This document shows, piece after piece, positions 11,986 through 24,189 of a stretch of DNA of 64,000 nucleotides (position 1 is the stretch's first letter; each line of letters opens with the position of its first letter). This stretch comes from Chrysemys picta bellii. Its lineage: Eukaryota > Chordata > Testudines > Emydidae. The position numbers and the translations under genes were made by a program. The DNA is taken from assembly GCF_011386835.1 (NCBI RefSeq), contig NC_088800.1, positions 80,850,981-80,914,980 on the forward strand, read 5' to 3'. A model generated the notes under the pieces. It did not search any database. It saw only the letters and a list, made by a program, of their open reading frames with translations, and had not been told where the DNA came from.

Positions 11986-14690
11986 ACGTGGGTCACGTCC
12001 CTCACGCCTGGGCTGGAACACAGAGCATAGCACCAGCACAGGAGGGGGAGAGTAATGGTGTACCCAATGGAAGCTGGCATTTTAGGGAGATGCGCTGTAA
12101 GCAGATTGGAACTGTGGGACACCCAGGTTACTATCTCACGGAAAGCACCATGAGATCTTCCGTTACCACAAGTGCTCAGGACCTGGGCTTTCCATCTCCT
12201 GCCAAACACACCACTTCCCTAATATCGCGCTGGGGCATTGGGTCCCTGAGGAGAGCACCACCTGAACGACTACCACTTCCTGCCAGAGTCAGGGGCTCCT
12301 CGGAGATCTCCCTTCCAAGCACAGACCCATCCTGGCCCTGCTGAGGAGCACAAGGTAACACAGCGGCAGGTCACAGCTCATACTCAATAGAGGGTTTTTT
12401 TTCTCATGCAAATAATCTCATTGCAGATTATGCTGTGCCAACCACTGTAGCACTGCACTGGCTGGGCTTGGACTATGTGACCTAACAGGCTTCGTTCATC
12501 CCCAAGGGCTATGGACTAAACCCTGAGGCTCTGACTGCTTTTACTCCAACAAAACTTTCAACAGCTTCAGCTGGAGTTTTCCCTGCAGAAGGACGGTGGG
12601 ATTTGTCTCTGCGATTCTAAGCTCCAGAGGGAAGATTTCAGTGGTTCTCTGTATAGAAAGAGCCAGGGTCAATGGCAGGTTTTGGATGCACCCGCATAGG
12701 CTCACTGCCCAGCCCAGCCCAGGCCTGGGTGCAATTTATGTGTCTGCATTCCAGGCCGCAGCATTCTCACATCTGGGTACACGTCGAGAGAGAGAGAGAG
12801 AGTGTGTGTGTGGCTGCATTTGAGCATGGAGATTAGCCCTTCAATACCTGCCCAAGCTAGACCAGCTTAGCCAACAATGTCTCATTAACAGAAATCTCCC
12901 TTCCCAGCTGCCTGGTGTACTCAGCTCACTTCCTTCCCTGCTGCCAGTTAAGGAGCTGGCAGATGGCTTTGATACCATGAGAGGACAGGTATTGAGCTCC
13001 TCCTTGAGAGGGTCTCTCGCTCCTCTTAGCTCTCTGGCTCCTGCTGAGGCCTTACACATACTCCTCCAAGGAAGATCACGCAGCAGCGCCATGGAGGCAA
13101 TTCTGCTGCTATCAGCTACCCTGGGCCTCCAGCAGCCCGAGCTGCAGCGTGTGAAGGGGCAACAGGGACCAGCTCAAAGGCCTTAGTCACTGAGGCGCTG
13201 GAGAAAGAGTCGGACTGTGGGAAAAGGCAAAGAGCTGGAAGTCAGGGGAATTCGAGTCCTGCAGATCTCCAAACTTTCAGCAGAGCCCATTTGGCCATGC
13301 ACTCAGACTGCCCTGCCCTGCCCTGCCCGCAGCTCCTCGCCCCACAGCATTGCTGACCGTCTCTCCAGCCTCCTCTCTTCACGCCCCTAGTCTCTGGTGT
13401 GGCCCCAGGCTAGCATTGCTGACTGTCCCCCAGCCCCCTTGTGATAGATGCAGGAGGGACACAACCCTCCACCTGTTCTAGTTTATTCTCATACCATGCT
13501 CATCACCATAGGCTCTGCAGAGATGAGGACCCCGGCTGCACACAGGCATTTCAGAAGGGAGATCCCATCCCCTGTGACAGCCACGTTTGCACTAGGGGAA
13601 CGGCTTTGAGTCTGCACCCTGTAAATATTTTAATAAAAGAGGCAACTCAAGCCAAGTATGAGGGGAGGAGATTTTTCTTTCTTTCTTTCTTTCAAATAGC
13701 ACCAGGTGGCAGGGCTGGGTGTGTTGCTCTCAGTACTCGTGTAAACACAGGCAGACCCACTAACACTGTTAAACACTGAGAGTTGTGTTTGGCTGTCCCC
13801 TCCCCCTGCATGCCAGAGCCCCTCCCCTCATCAATATCCCCCATCAGTCCTTCCACCCCAGGAGTACCCTGTGCTTCCTTCAGAGCTCATCCGGGCTGTT
13901 CCTCAAGAGAGCAGGAGAGGTGCCTGATGTTCTCGCAGGGGACCAGTGCTCTCAGCCCCTCCTGGCCCAGGCTGTGGCATGCCCTCGCTGCCGCTCTTCC
14001 CGGAGCGAAAGTTTCACCCACGCTCGGTGAATTTTCAAAACTCACGGCTGGTCATTTTCAAAGATTCCCCCTTGTTTTTGGTGTGAATTTGTTCCCCAAC
14101 CTCCTTGCCCAAACCAACCAATCAAGTCAATGGCTTGGCCACAAAAACTCCCTTGCACCTCCCCATAGAGAAGTGTTCCCCTTCCCCACTTGGAATCATG
14201 AAAAGCCAAAAAAAAAAAAAAAAGGGACATTTCCTTTGAGGAAGCTGGATACGGCCTCCAGGACATCAGTTTGGCCTAGGCATGGCTCCTGAGAGCAACA
14301 GGGGATGTAGGGGAGCCTGCCTCTTACCAACAGCCCTTCAGTGAGACAAAAAAACAATGCATAAGGATCTATTTGCAGAACTGGCCTAGCTCCCTTCCAG
14401 AGCTTCCTCCATGTAGAGCAGTACCTCTGGGACACAGCAGTGGTCACAGCTCCTGAGATGGCTGGGGGACGGGACTAGATATTTTCAGGGCCAGTTTTAC
14501 TTTGTCACCTCAAGGAGAGACTTGAGGTCCTGTATGTCTTCACTGCGGGTCCCACAGCTGGAGAGAAGCTTGGGTTACACATTAGTGAGGCTGCGTAAGG
14601 CCTCTTGAAAGTCTGAGCCACCCTCTCCCCCTTTTTCTAAGCAGTCAGATGCTGCTTGGCTTTGGGGTTGTCTGAGTCAGGGAAAACTCC
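11986..14690. other. Unrecognised non-coding stretch with simple repeats
   Basis: It holds a (GA)n(TG)n microsatellite at about 12785-12813, a (TTTC)n tract at 13672-13693 and a run of about 16 A at 14208-14223. About 12165-12330 resembles the unclassified repeat near 4010-4390. A frame at 13091-13186 starts with a hydrophobic stretch (MEAILLLSATLGL) but is only 32 codons from that methionine, with no supporting context. Confidence 0.4.
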
Positions 14691-14698
14691 CATAGGAC

Positions 14699-14821
14699 TA
14701 GGATGACCAGACAGCAAGTGTGAAAAATTGGGACAGGAAAGGGGGGTAATAGGAGCCTATATAAGAAAAAGACCCAAAAATCGGGACTGTCCTTATAAAA
14801 TCGGGACATCTGATCACCCTA
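14699..14821. mobile_element. hAT-type MITE (TAGGGTGACC family), 123 bp
   Basis: The left end is taggatgaccagacagcaag, and the right end gacatctgatcacccta mirrors the family's other terminus. A perfect 8-bp target duplication cataggac flanks it (14691-14698 and 14822-14829). It contains the family core ggaaaggggggtaataggag and cctatataagaaaaagaccc and is non-coding. Confidence 0.92.
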
Positions 14822-14904
14822 CATAGGACTAAGTGGGGACTTGCAGGAGTTGGTCAAATAATATTTGCAGCTATATCTGCTAAGCTGAAAGGTATCCGAG
14901 TTCA

Positions 14905-15105
14905 TGCCTCAGGGCGTCAGCTGAATGCTTCAGGGGTCAGGAAGGTAACCTTTCCCCCAGGCACAGAGTGGAACGAGCATGGAGGTGGCATTGTTTTTCC
15001 TGCCTTTCTCTTTGAAAGAACAACTAGGCCCCAGCCGGAGGCTGAATACCAGACATGGTGGGCCATTGGTCTGACCCGGTCTTGCTATGCAACGTTCCAT
15101 GTTCT
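14905..15105 (+). mobile_element. CR1 LINE 3' end (GGCCATTGGTCTGACC subtype)
   Basis: The segment ends with gggccattggtctgacccgg and ccatgttct, the terminal motif of a CR1 subtype that also ends the elements at 40874 (antisense) and 59703. No coding sequence is left. Confidence 0.7.
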
Positions 15106-15269
15106 AAAGCAGGAGAAAGTTAATCAATGTCAAGGAGAATCCGAGCTGCACTTAGGACTTTGTAATGGTGGCTCGGCTCCAATGGTCCAGTATATGTCAT
15201 CTGGGGTACTGTTTATCTTATTAGCTCTGCCTAACCCCAGGGTGAATTTAGCTCCATCTGCAGATGCTC

Positions 15270-15376
15270 CTTTTGCACTGGGGTTGGATGGAATAGCTCC
15301 TTTCTCTGTAAAGTGCTTTGGGATCCTTCGCAATCAGAGGTGCTCTAGAAATGTCAGGCATTATTGTTATTACTAA
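15270..15376 (+). repeat. MIR-like SINE tail
   Basis: The sequence gtaaagtgctttgggatcct followed by gctctagaaatgtcaggcat tattgttatta is the 3' tail of the MIR-like SINE family found repeatedly in this window. The tRNA-like head is missing. Confidence 0.55.
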
Positions 15377-15442
15377 AGCTAGGGACACTGAGGGCTGAGC
15401 AGCTTGCACAGAACACTTGCAGCTCCTTAGCTCACCTAGAGC

Positions 15443-16644
15443 TACTCCTGGGGGAATTCTGTGCCACTGTGCAGGTGCAGAATTTATGTTCCCCGCAGAT
15501 TTCTTTGCTTCCCTGCAGAAAAATGACTTTCTGATGTGGAAGCAAAGGGAAGCCACAAGAGCGGTCATGCGACCCTCTCCAGCAGTATGTTTTGGGTGCC
15601 CAGGGCAGCCAGCAAAGAGGTAAATTACTGTGGGCAGGGGGCGGGACTGGGGAAGACCCGGTTGATGGCTCCTCCCCTGTGCCGGGCTCAGCTGCTAGTC
15701 CAGGCTAGGCCGGGGAGGACAGGACTTCCTCTTCCCATGCATGGCATCCGGGGCTGTGTCAGACCCACCCCCAGATTCCTTCCCTGGCTGTAGGAAGCTC
15801 TGGAAACTCCCCTCCCCAACCTTGGTTCCTGCACCCATTGCTTCTCAGCTGCAGGGGGAGGGATCCCTGTACAGGGAGCTGCTCCCCCATCCACCCAACC
15901 CCTGTGCATCTAGACCCTCTCACCGAGCCTCACTCCCCCTGCACCCAGAATATCCCCCTGAGAAGCCCCGCTCTCCCTGAACCTGGACCACCCCAAGAAG
16001 CCACTTGCACCCAGGTCGCACCCTACCAAGCCCCAACCAGCTGTATCTGGATCCCCACCCCACTGAGCCCCACTCCCCCAGCATCTGGACACCCCCCCCA
16101 CTGAGTTCCCCACACCCAGACCCCTGGCGAGCTCTATTGCCCCCCACACTCAGACACCTGCTGCTGAGCCCCAACCACCTTCACCTGGACACCCCTGCAG
16201 AGTCCCATTACCATTCCCAGAACCCCCCAACAAGCCCCTGTGCATCCAGATCCCCCCACACCTGACCCTCCACTGAGCCGCCGGCACCCAGATTGCCCCA
16301 CACCTGGATTCCCCCCACACTAAGCCCCTCCACACTTGGGTCCTGCCTTGCTGAGCCTGCCTGCTCACACCTGGTGCATCTGGCATGGAGGGACAGGGCC
16401 CTGGGGTGTTTCTGGGGCAGGCCCAGTCCTTGCGCTGTGTCAGGGTTGGGTGCAGCCTCACCGCTGAGTCCGTGTCCCGTGGGAAAGTTGCACAGTGATC
16501 TTCCACCTCTGTGCATCCAGTGGTCTGTGCTCCCCAGTGCCATGCTGGAGCCTTAACATTTATCTGACAAATAAAATTTGCAGAATTTTAAAATACTGTG
16601 CTCAGAATTTTTAATTTTTTTGGTGCAGAATGCCCTCAGGAGTA
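15443..16644. mobile_element. hAT-type element, 1.2 kb, with internal minisatellite
   Basis: The termini are tactcctgggggaattctgt gcca and, on the opposite strand at the right end, tactcctgagggcattctgc acca: inverted repeats of about 24 bp. The 8-bp target duplication differs at one base (cctagagc 15435-15442; cctacagc 16645-16652). Between about 15890 and 16360 lies a degenerate C-rich tandem array. The open frames inside (up to 118 codons) come from the array and have no transposase motif. Confidence 0.85.
15890..16360. repeat. Degenerate C-rich minisatellite
   Basis: Diverged units of roughly 30-40 bp follow the pattern cacccagat(c)cccccccact gagcccca. Phrases such as 'cactgagccccac' and 'acctggacaccccc' recur about ten times. 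The array sits inside the 1.2-kb hAT-type element, so it probably travels with it. Confidence 0.7.
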
Positions 16645-16652
16645 CCTACAGC

Positions 16653-17225
16653 TAAGTCCTTTGCTCACGTAGAGCCTCTTCCTGCAGCCACTGAAGACAA
16701 TGGGGCATTTTTCCGTTGACCTCAGGAGGCTCAGGGTCAGGTCTTTGCACATGTGCAAATCTCCTGCCTTCTGAGAGCTGCATTTATACTCTTCAGTATG
16801 GTGAAGAGCAACTGAGCTGCAGAGCTCCTGCTTGTGCTCCTCCCATGGCAAACTCTCCTTTGAGTTCCCTTGTCACATAGGAACAGGCTAGCCTGGGTTC
16901 CAGTCCAAGCCCTCTCTTCAGGAGCGCAGAGATGCACATCACCTGAGTTGGTGTGTCCTTCTCCCAGGTTTGTATGTGCTTGCAATCTTTGGGGAGAAAT
17001 AAAGATACAAAGAACAAACAGACGGGACTGATAAGGCCTGACAGATGTTCTCTACACAGACACCAAGCCCTGGAGCAGCTATTTACTGTTCCGAGAGGAA
17101 TCTAGAGAATTACGAGACAGTGTTTAAACTGGGGGAAAGTTAAAAGCAATCAAGTTTCCTACGGGCAGCTATTTGAATAAAGGCAATACACGGGAAAGGA
17201 AGCCACCAGATGAGCTATGGTGAGG
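16653..17225. other. Unrecognised non-coding stretch
   Basis: No gene, repeat family or motif-bearing frame was recognised. Confidence 0.35.
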
Positions 17226-17233
17226 GGCAGAAA

Positions 17234-17356
17234 TAGGGTGACCAGACAGCAAATGTGAAAAATCGGGACAGGGGTGGGGGGTAATAGGAGCCTATATAAG
17301 AAAAAGACCCAAAAATCGGGACTGTCCCTATAAAATCGGGACATCTGGTCACCCTA
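17234..17356. mobile_element. hAT-type MITE (TAGGGTGACC family), 123 bp
   Basis: The ends are tagggtgaccagacagcaaa and gggacatctggtcaccctaA. The 8-bp target duplication has one mismatch (ggcagaaa 17226-17233; ggcaggaa 17357-17364). The interior is nearly the same as the copy at 14699-14821 and in the same orientation. Confidence 0.9.
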
Positions 17357-17364
17357 GGCAGGAA

Positions 17365-18681
17365 GGAGATTTCTCCCTGGAGCAAGCAGCCCTAGGTGTC
17401 AGGGGACTGAAACTCAGTGGGGATACAGCGAGACTGATGTAGAGAAAAGTGATGTACCCCCCCAAGCTGCCCTGTCCCAGAACACGGCACTTATCAGCCT
17501 GCTAGACCCTCAAGGCCATTCAAAATGAAATAGCTGAATGTGTGTGTCAATACCAAGGGTGCAGACGTTTTCCCTGGAAATAACAGCATCTGGGAACGGG
17601 GTTACGCAATATCAGCAGCCGTCGGTGTGTCAGATTCTGTGACCTTATTCCCACAACAGCCTCCATTGGTAGGGCATTCATTGGAGAACGAGGAGACGCA
17701 GGGACGTCAGCAATGGGAATAAAAACAGTGAGGTTAGTCTAGCAAGACATCTGGTCCACGGCCACCACCCCTAGGGCTGTGGCAGGACTGGTCCCGACAG
17801 CACAGTCCCTCCGGCACTGGCCAGTCTAGTTTCAGAAGAGGATGGTGGTGGCCACAGGGTGTCACAGGAGTCGTAGTGTCCACTCCCGTGACCCCTGCTG
17901 GGGGCAAACCCAAAGGCCAGGTGGGATTTTTCCCCCCTAGTCATTCAAATTGCAGCCTCGCTAAACACTGAGCCTGCATTAACTCTTTCCATGCCCTGCG
18001 AGGAGTAGGGGTGCCATGCTTCCAACCGACTGGCTTCCATGGGGTCCCTTGGGACATACTGTATTTCACCGATAGCCACAGGCCTATGTTAAAGCAGGCA
18101 GGCCCCTGCCTGGGCTCAGCGATGAGCACTACAGGGGTTAAACAGAAGCGGGCTGCACAAACCACCTGTGTGAGGACCACTGCAGCGAGCTATGGGGCCC
18201 CACATCCTCCAAGGTGTTTGAAGTCAGGGGAAGTTAGAGGCCTCTAAGCTGAGCTGTGGCCCCTCAAATCATGTGGGCAAACCCAGCTGGGGGGCGGGGG
18301 GGTTAGCTAGGGAACGGCAGCTCCACAGGGGCACTGGGACACCAGCTCCCGGCAGCAGTGACAGTAATCCCATGTGTGGCCAGTGGCTGGTTGTGCCGTG
18401 CTGCAGGAAATGGCTGAAAGGAAGCAGACCAGGAGCCAGGCCGGGATGGGGAAGGCTGGGCTCCCCTCTTATTCAGACAAATGTTTCTCTAAAGAAAAAA
18501 CAAGTTGTAAGAAGTTCTCCATGGCAAAGGTAAATTCCGGGTGTTTCTCTCCCCTCCAGCAGCCCCACACAGCGCAGCAGGCCTCATCTAGCTAACCGGC
18601 TGGACAGCCCTAGCCAGAGCAGAGAACTAAGAGGGGCACAGAGCCACCAAAACTTTATCCCCACCCATAAGTCATCGGACC
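17365..18681. other. Unrecognised non-coding stretch
   Basis: No gene or named repeat was found. GC-rich patches near 18280-18320 give chance open frames. Confidence 0.35.
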
Positions 18682-18689
18682 CCTTCCCC

Positions 18690-18813
18690 TAGGGTGATCA
18701 GATGTCCCAATTTTATAGGGACAGTCCCGATTTTGGGGTCTTTTTCTTATATAGGCTCCTATTACCCCCCACTCCCCGACCCGATTTTTCACACTTGCTA
18801 TCTGGTCACCCTC
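18690..18813. mobile_element. hAT-type MITE (TAGGGTGACC family), inverted copy
   Basis: The ends are tagggtgatcagatgtccca and cacttgctatctggtcaccc t. It lies opposite to the copies at 14699 and 17234. The target duplication is not convincing (ccttcccc versus ccctcgct). Confidence 0.85.
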
Positions 18814-19138
18814 CCCTCGCTTAGAGTACTAGCCCTCCTCTTCCCCCCCCCCCGCCAACAGAAGACATGGGGTGAAATCCTGACCCCACTGAAGCCAAGG
18901 CGAGTTCTGCCCCTGACTCCAATAGGACCCGGTTTTACCCATGATTGTCAATGGCAGTGGGGAAGCTGGTGCAGCCCCTGGAGCTGAAGTGAGGGCTGTA
19001 AGGTCTGGTGCACATGGTACGCGAGATGCCCAGGGACGCTGAGACATACAGCGCGCTGATCTCGGCCAGCCACATAGCCATTGTGAAATGCTGATCAGCG
19101 AATGATCACTCCGTGTCCCGAGCACTGGACTGGGGCTA

Positions 19139-20680
19139 TGTAACGATGCTGCCTCTGGCGGGACACTTCTGAGAGTACCCGTTCAGGACAAATTGCTTAG
19201 AGTAGGGTAAGTACAGCCCCAGGCTGGTGGTTCCAGAGCCGTCCCTAGCTATTCTGGGGCCCTACACAGCCCCCCCACGGGTGTGTGTGTGTGTGTGTGT
19301 GTGAGGTGAGGCCCCAGGCCTCCACGGTGGGGGTGGTGGGGCTGGCTTGGGGGATGGGGGGAAGCAAACCACCCCCCAGCACTCACCAGTGGCGCGGCTG
19401 GGGCCGGGCTGCTGCACTTCCCGCCACCGGTGAGTGCAGGCCCAACCCTGCTGCACTCAGGGGAGTGGGGGAAGAGCGGGGGCGGAGCAGGGGCGGGAAG
19501 AGGTGGGGCTGGTGTGGGGAGCTTTAGGGAAGGGGTGGAGCAGGGGCAGGGGCCATGGGGAAGGGGCAGAGCAGGGGCTGGAGCAGCACGCAGCTGCGCA
19601 GGGCATCCTGGTGCCCTACGCAGCTGCGTACTTTGCGTATGGGTAAGGATGGCCCTGGGTGGTTCTCCACCTCTAAGACACACCAAACCAGCCAGACATA
19701 GGGGACTTCAGTCTCACGCCACTGGCTAACCATAAGTCATACAAGCAATTTCCTTACACACTCCAGTATCACCACCAGTGCCACTTGTTATGGGGACGAA
19801 TGGTGATGAAAACCAATACCCCAGTAAAAGAAAAAAGGTTCTCCCGATCCCAAAGGACCAAGCCCCAGACCCAGGTCAATCTACAGATCAGATCTTACCC
19901 ACAAATCACGCTGTTGCCAATCCTTTATAATCTAAAATCTAAAGGTTTATTCATAAATAGAAAGAAATATAGATGAGAGCTCGAATTGGTTAAATGGAAT
20001 CAATTACATACAGTAATGGCATAGTTCTTGGTTCGGACTTGTAGCAGTGATAGAAGAAACTGCAGGTTTAAATCAAGTCTCTGGAGCACATCCACCGCTG
20101 GGATGGGTCATTCAGTCCTTTGTTCAGAGCTTCAGTTTGTAGCAAGTTCCTCCAGAGGTAAGAAGCAGGATTGAAGACAAAATGGAGGGGGTTTCAGAGC
20201 CTTTTATATTCTCTGCCGATGGAAGGACTCCTTTTGTTCTTACTGTGGAAAATCACAGCAGCAAGATGGAGTCATATGGGCAAGTCACATGTCTATGCAT
20301 GACTAGTTTGCAGGCCGACACCATTGTTTACATGTTAGTTTCCCAGGAAAGTTCAGATGTGGATTCCCAAAAGTTCATTGTCAGTTAAGTGTCTCTTGAT
20401 TGGGCACTTACTGAGAATAGTTCTTTCTCAAGAAGCTGACCAAATGCTTCACTGAGGCTACTTAGAATCAAAACACATTGAGATACAAGTACATAGCCAA
20501 TATTCATAACTTCAACTACAAAAATGGTACACACATACAGATGGCATAATCATAACCAGCAAATCATAACCTCTTTATAGACACCTCACATGACAACGCT
20601 TGTACAATATTTGCTGCAAATATATAACAGTGGTTACAACGATGATCTATACGGTCACAGTTTATATCAATAACGTCACA
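19139..20680 (-). mobile_element. Solo LTR of an endogenous retrovirus-like element, antisense, interrupted
   Basis: A long terminal repeat read on the minus strand. It starts TG and ends CA, and is flanked by a perfect 5-bp target duplication ggcta (19134-19138 and 20681-20685). On the minus strand a TATA-like TATAAAAG lies at 20208-20201 and an AATAAA polyadenylation signal at 19951-19946. After removing the 422-bp hAT insertion at 19236-19657 and one copy of its 8-bp duplication, the LTR is about 1.11 kb. No internal retroviral genes are present, which fits recombination between two LTRs leaving one. Confidence 0.88.
19236..19657. mobile_element. hAT-type element nested in the LTR
   Basis: The ends are cagagccgtccctag and the inverse of cagggccatcctta. 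A perfect 8-bp target duplication ggtggttc (19228-19235 and 19658-19665) is made of LTR sequence, which proves insertion after the LTR. The interior holds a (GT)n microsatellite (19281-19303) and a G-rich tract with gggaagggg/ggagcagggg repeats. The tract gives spurious frames of up to 145 codons. Confidence 0.9.
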
Positions 20681-20685
20681 GGCTA

Positions 20686-22470
20686 ATCAATCAGGGGTCT
20701 CGGGCAGATCCAACCTGCTAAACCAACATATCCCCAGGAGACCGTCTAGCCAGGGGCCCCCAGTGAGAGAGAGCCATCAGAGGGCTCCAGAGTCCATTAA
20801 GGGAGGGGAAGTAGACAGGGAAGGCAGCTGACATCTGTACACAGGCCTGGTCTGGTGGAGGGGCTGGGAAGAGGGTATTGCCTGCTCAGAAGGCAGGATT
20901 TCTCACCTTCCCTCCCACTGAACCAATTGTTTTTCCCCATTGCTCCCACCTTCAGGCCTCAGAAATAACTTGACCGGCCCGGTCAGTGGGTTAGGGCAGT
21001 GCCATGCTCTGCCAGGCAATCTAGCTCCCTTTGAGGTCCATGGCAACCTTCCCATGGATTTCAATAGGGGCCGGTCCTTGGTGAAGCAGAGGGGTACTCT
21101 GGGAGAGGTTGGAGGTGTAATTACTGTCTAGGTGCCAAAGGGCAAATGCAGAGCTGGACATAGCAACATGTGAGTCAAGCCCAAAGTTTGCGACGATGGT
21201 GGAGATGAAGAAGAGGAGGCGGGGGATCAGGCCAATACTGGGTGAGTCCCAACACATATTAGAAGGAAAAGGGGAAACTTCTAAAGGATCAGGAAGAAAC
21301 AGCAAGTACAGCTGTAAGTGTCAGGAGTCCTCTTCTGTTTTATAAACACCAGGAGAGTAGTTTTCAGTAGCAACCTGCCAGCTCATTAGAGGAGAGGTTT
21401 AATTCAGAGCAACAGGTCTGGGATGCGCTGGGAGCAGATTCGGAGACGGCAGGGAGCAGGTCATTACATAACAAAGGACTGGAAATCAAGCTGTGGACAA
21501 GGAGCAGGCTCCCTGCCTTCCCACTGGAAGGGCCAGTAAAATTGCAGGGCAAGAAATAGTCCCAGAGCCACCACACTCATCGCCACCGGTCCAGATATGG
21601 ACAAGCACCAGCTAATTTTCTAGAGATGCCAGTCCCCTGAGAGGCAAGGCCTGGAGCTGTGAATCCTCACCTCTCTGGCAGGGCACGCCCTGCCCTACAG
21701 GGTGAATCCCATTGAATAACACTGAGCGCCTGTAAAAGAGAATTGTAAAGCTCCAAGACTGTAAAAAGCTGCAAGCATAGGGGTCCCCATCATTCCTTAT
21801 ATTGACCCCTGTTCAGACACTTGCAGCCAGAGCTTTCTCCAGTCTCCCCCGGCTGTATCCTTTGTGTTGGTCTCCTCCAATGCTCCAACAGAAGAGCTGT
21901 GCAAATTGGTGTAAAGGTTTTTAATGGGTTGATCTGGCAACTGACTCGAATGAGCAAACCCATGACAGTGAGAGCTGGGGCCCAGGGAATTGGAGGAGGC
22001 TCACACCACTGCAGACAACCTGTGACCTGACCCAGAGAGCTTGGGAGCCTCTGCACAAGGGCATTCTCCTAGGGATACTTAGAGGAAAAAGGATACCAGG
22101 GCATGGTGGCTTCTCTTGGCCGAGTATGTACAGCCAGGCAGGGCCTTAGGCAAGTACTGTGTTCCCAACCCACTCCATGTGAAGTGCTCTGTGTTGCCCT
22201 ATAGGGGGAATAAGATTGTTTAAGTGGGCCAGGCTCAAGTGCGCCTGCCCAGTAGTTCTGGCCCTCTAAACCCAGCAATGCTGTGCACCTCAACGGTCCC
22301 TTTCTGCCAAGCCCTTCACAATCATTTCTTAAGCCTCACCCACATCCCTGTCAGGGCTAAGTATTGCCACCTCCATCTTACAGGTGGGGAAAGTGAGGAA
22401 CAGAGGCGGCAAGGGACTCAGACAATGAATTGGCAGGAGAGCCAGGAAGACATCCCAAGGGTCCTGACTC
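20686..22470. other. Unrecognised non-coding stretch
   Basis: No gene was seen. Short phrases such as ggtccatggcaacc with ttcaataggggcc around 21035-21075 resemble old dispersed repeats but could not be assigned. Confidence 0.35.
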
Positions 22471-22474
22471 TCAG

Positions 22475-22770
22475 GACTCCGAGCTGGAGCTGTAATTTCC
22501 AGCTCAAGCAGAAGTACCCGTCTACCTTTGATCGAACGAGCGCATTCAAAATAGAGGCGTGTAGCCATGGTGGGGAGAGTGGCGGGACAGGCTAGATGCC
22601 CTGTGTACGTACTTAGGGTTGTGAGTAGGACAGCCCTCGGGGCAGCTAGCCCACCCCACGGCCCAGGCCGCTATGACTGCGCTATTTTTAGTGCACTAGC
22701 TTGCTCAGAGCTAGCGCGCATACATCTACTCGAGCTGGGAATTACAGCCCCAGTTTGAGTGTTGACATAA
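22475..22770. mobile_element. Degenerate TIR MITE (CGAGCTGGGAATTACAGC arms)
   Basis: The left portion gagctggagctgtaatttcc agctcaag is mirrored at the right by gagctgggaattacagcccc. Both halves also contain remnants of a 'tagacatacc' terminus and 'gctagcgcg'. It looks like an old palindromic MITE with boundaries that are only approximate. Confidence 0.5.
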
Positions 22771-24189
22771 CCTGCAGTTTCCCTGTCCTCATCGCTAGAG
22801 CACAAGAGCTAACTCCAGCACTGGCACATGCTGCTGCCCGGATCCCAACAGCCCCCTGCCCGCTTGCCCCTGGGCTGGATTTGGCAGAAGAAGGTGAAAG
22901 CAGGATGGGGACTGGGAAGAAGCTGCTGGTGAGGAAAGAAGTTCTCTGAAGAAGCAAAGCCTGTGGCATGAAGGTCCGTGCCGTAAAGATGTCTCTGTGG
23001 AGCAGAGAGCTTTAGCTGGGGAGACATCCTGGAAGCTCTACAAGCCTCAGGATGGAGCGGGGTGGGGGGGCGCGTCACAGCTGACCCTATTAATAGAGAG
23101 AATAGGGAATGTGGAAGTCAGAGAGCAGAGCAATAGAACAGAAACTGGGGCCAGGATCCACCCTCGGATGCTCCCGCGCCTGCGAGTCCCCTCACCACCT
23201 GGGGGCGCCGAGAGGGAAAGCCCAAGGAGGTCTGGCTAAGTCACCTCACATGGGTGGAGTGATGTGGCTGATAGCGCTGGACGTATACTCACCCCTGCAG
23301 CTGGTCTGGGGGCTGGTACAAATATCAAAGCCTCATTACACTTAGGAATTATCCTCCATGCAGGTGGCACAGTAGGGTTCCCACATCACACCTGGAGCCA
23401 CCGGCAGAGCCAAGGACAGAACCCAGGAGTCCTAATTCTCATTCCCCTGCTCCTACCCATAACACTGCTATGTATTCATTTCAGTGTCTCCTGCTAGAGT
23501 GAGACATGCTCCCTCCCACGAAGGTACTGTAAGTTGCTGGTACATGACTGTTTTACTGTTATATGACTCTACACTATTGATATGAATTTACTGCTTGCAA
23601 AATGTAAATGACTTCAGAGAAACATGTTTAAATTTAAACCAACACCCGCCCCAACTCCTTCTGCCCCTTATTACTTGTAAAAAAAAGTCACCCTCTGAGT
23701 TCCTCAGTAGGTGCAACGCACACTATTTACTGCGAGTGTTGGATTGAGTCCTTTAAAACCTCCTCATCTTCCAATTAAGTCAGGAAAAACAACCTGAGCT
23801 CTCTATTGGTCACAGCGCTGATCGATGCAGAAATGGAAAGTTTCAATACCTGATTTGCTGAGTGAACGCTGGATGACGAAGAGACCGGAACTTGCCGTCT
23901 TAACGATCCAAGGCCTCTGATGTCAGCTGGCTTGGGAACTAGGTCATCATGTGAAATAAACTGACACACCTTTGCGGGAGGGGGCAGGGGACTATACAAG
24001 CCCATTGATCCTTCCTTAATTGGGCATCGTCAGTGCCTTGGGGACAGAATGTAGGGCAGATGGCTGAAGAATGGTCCCTTCTGAGCAGCACTTATCCAGC
24101 AAAATCAGTACAATAGCAGGGGGCAGATAGGAGGGGCTCAGCTCCCTGTACAGCGTGTATCTGGCAAGTTCTAAGGCACTGATATGCCC
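22771..24189. other. Unrecognised non-coding stretch
   Basis: Around 23385-23470 the phrase agccaaggacagaacccagg agtcctaattc resembles the antisense of the MIR-like SINE head. Nothing else was recognised. Confidence 0.35.

Noticed and set aside
13091..13186. Short frame beginning with a hydrophobic, signal-like stretch
   Set aside because: It has only about 32 codons, with no mature domain, no conservation evidence and no gene context.
15890..16360. CRISPR-like regularly spaced repeats
   Set aside because: The units are diverged and contiguous without unique spacers, the genome is vertebrate-like, and the array is a minisatellite within a transposon.
15838..16556. Frames of about 80-118 codons on both strands
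   Set aside because: They are generated by the C-rich minisatellite inside the 1.2-kb element. Repeated proline- and serine-rich peptides in several frames show they follow the DNA repeat.
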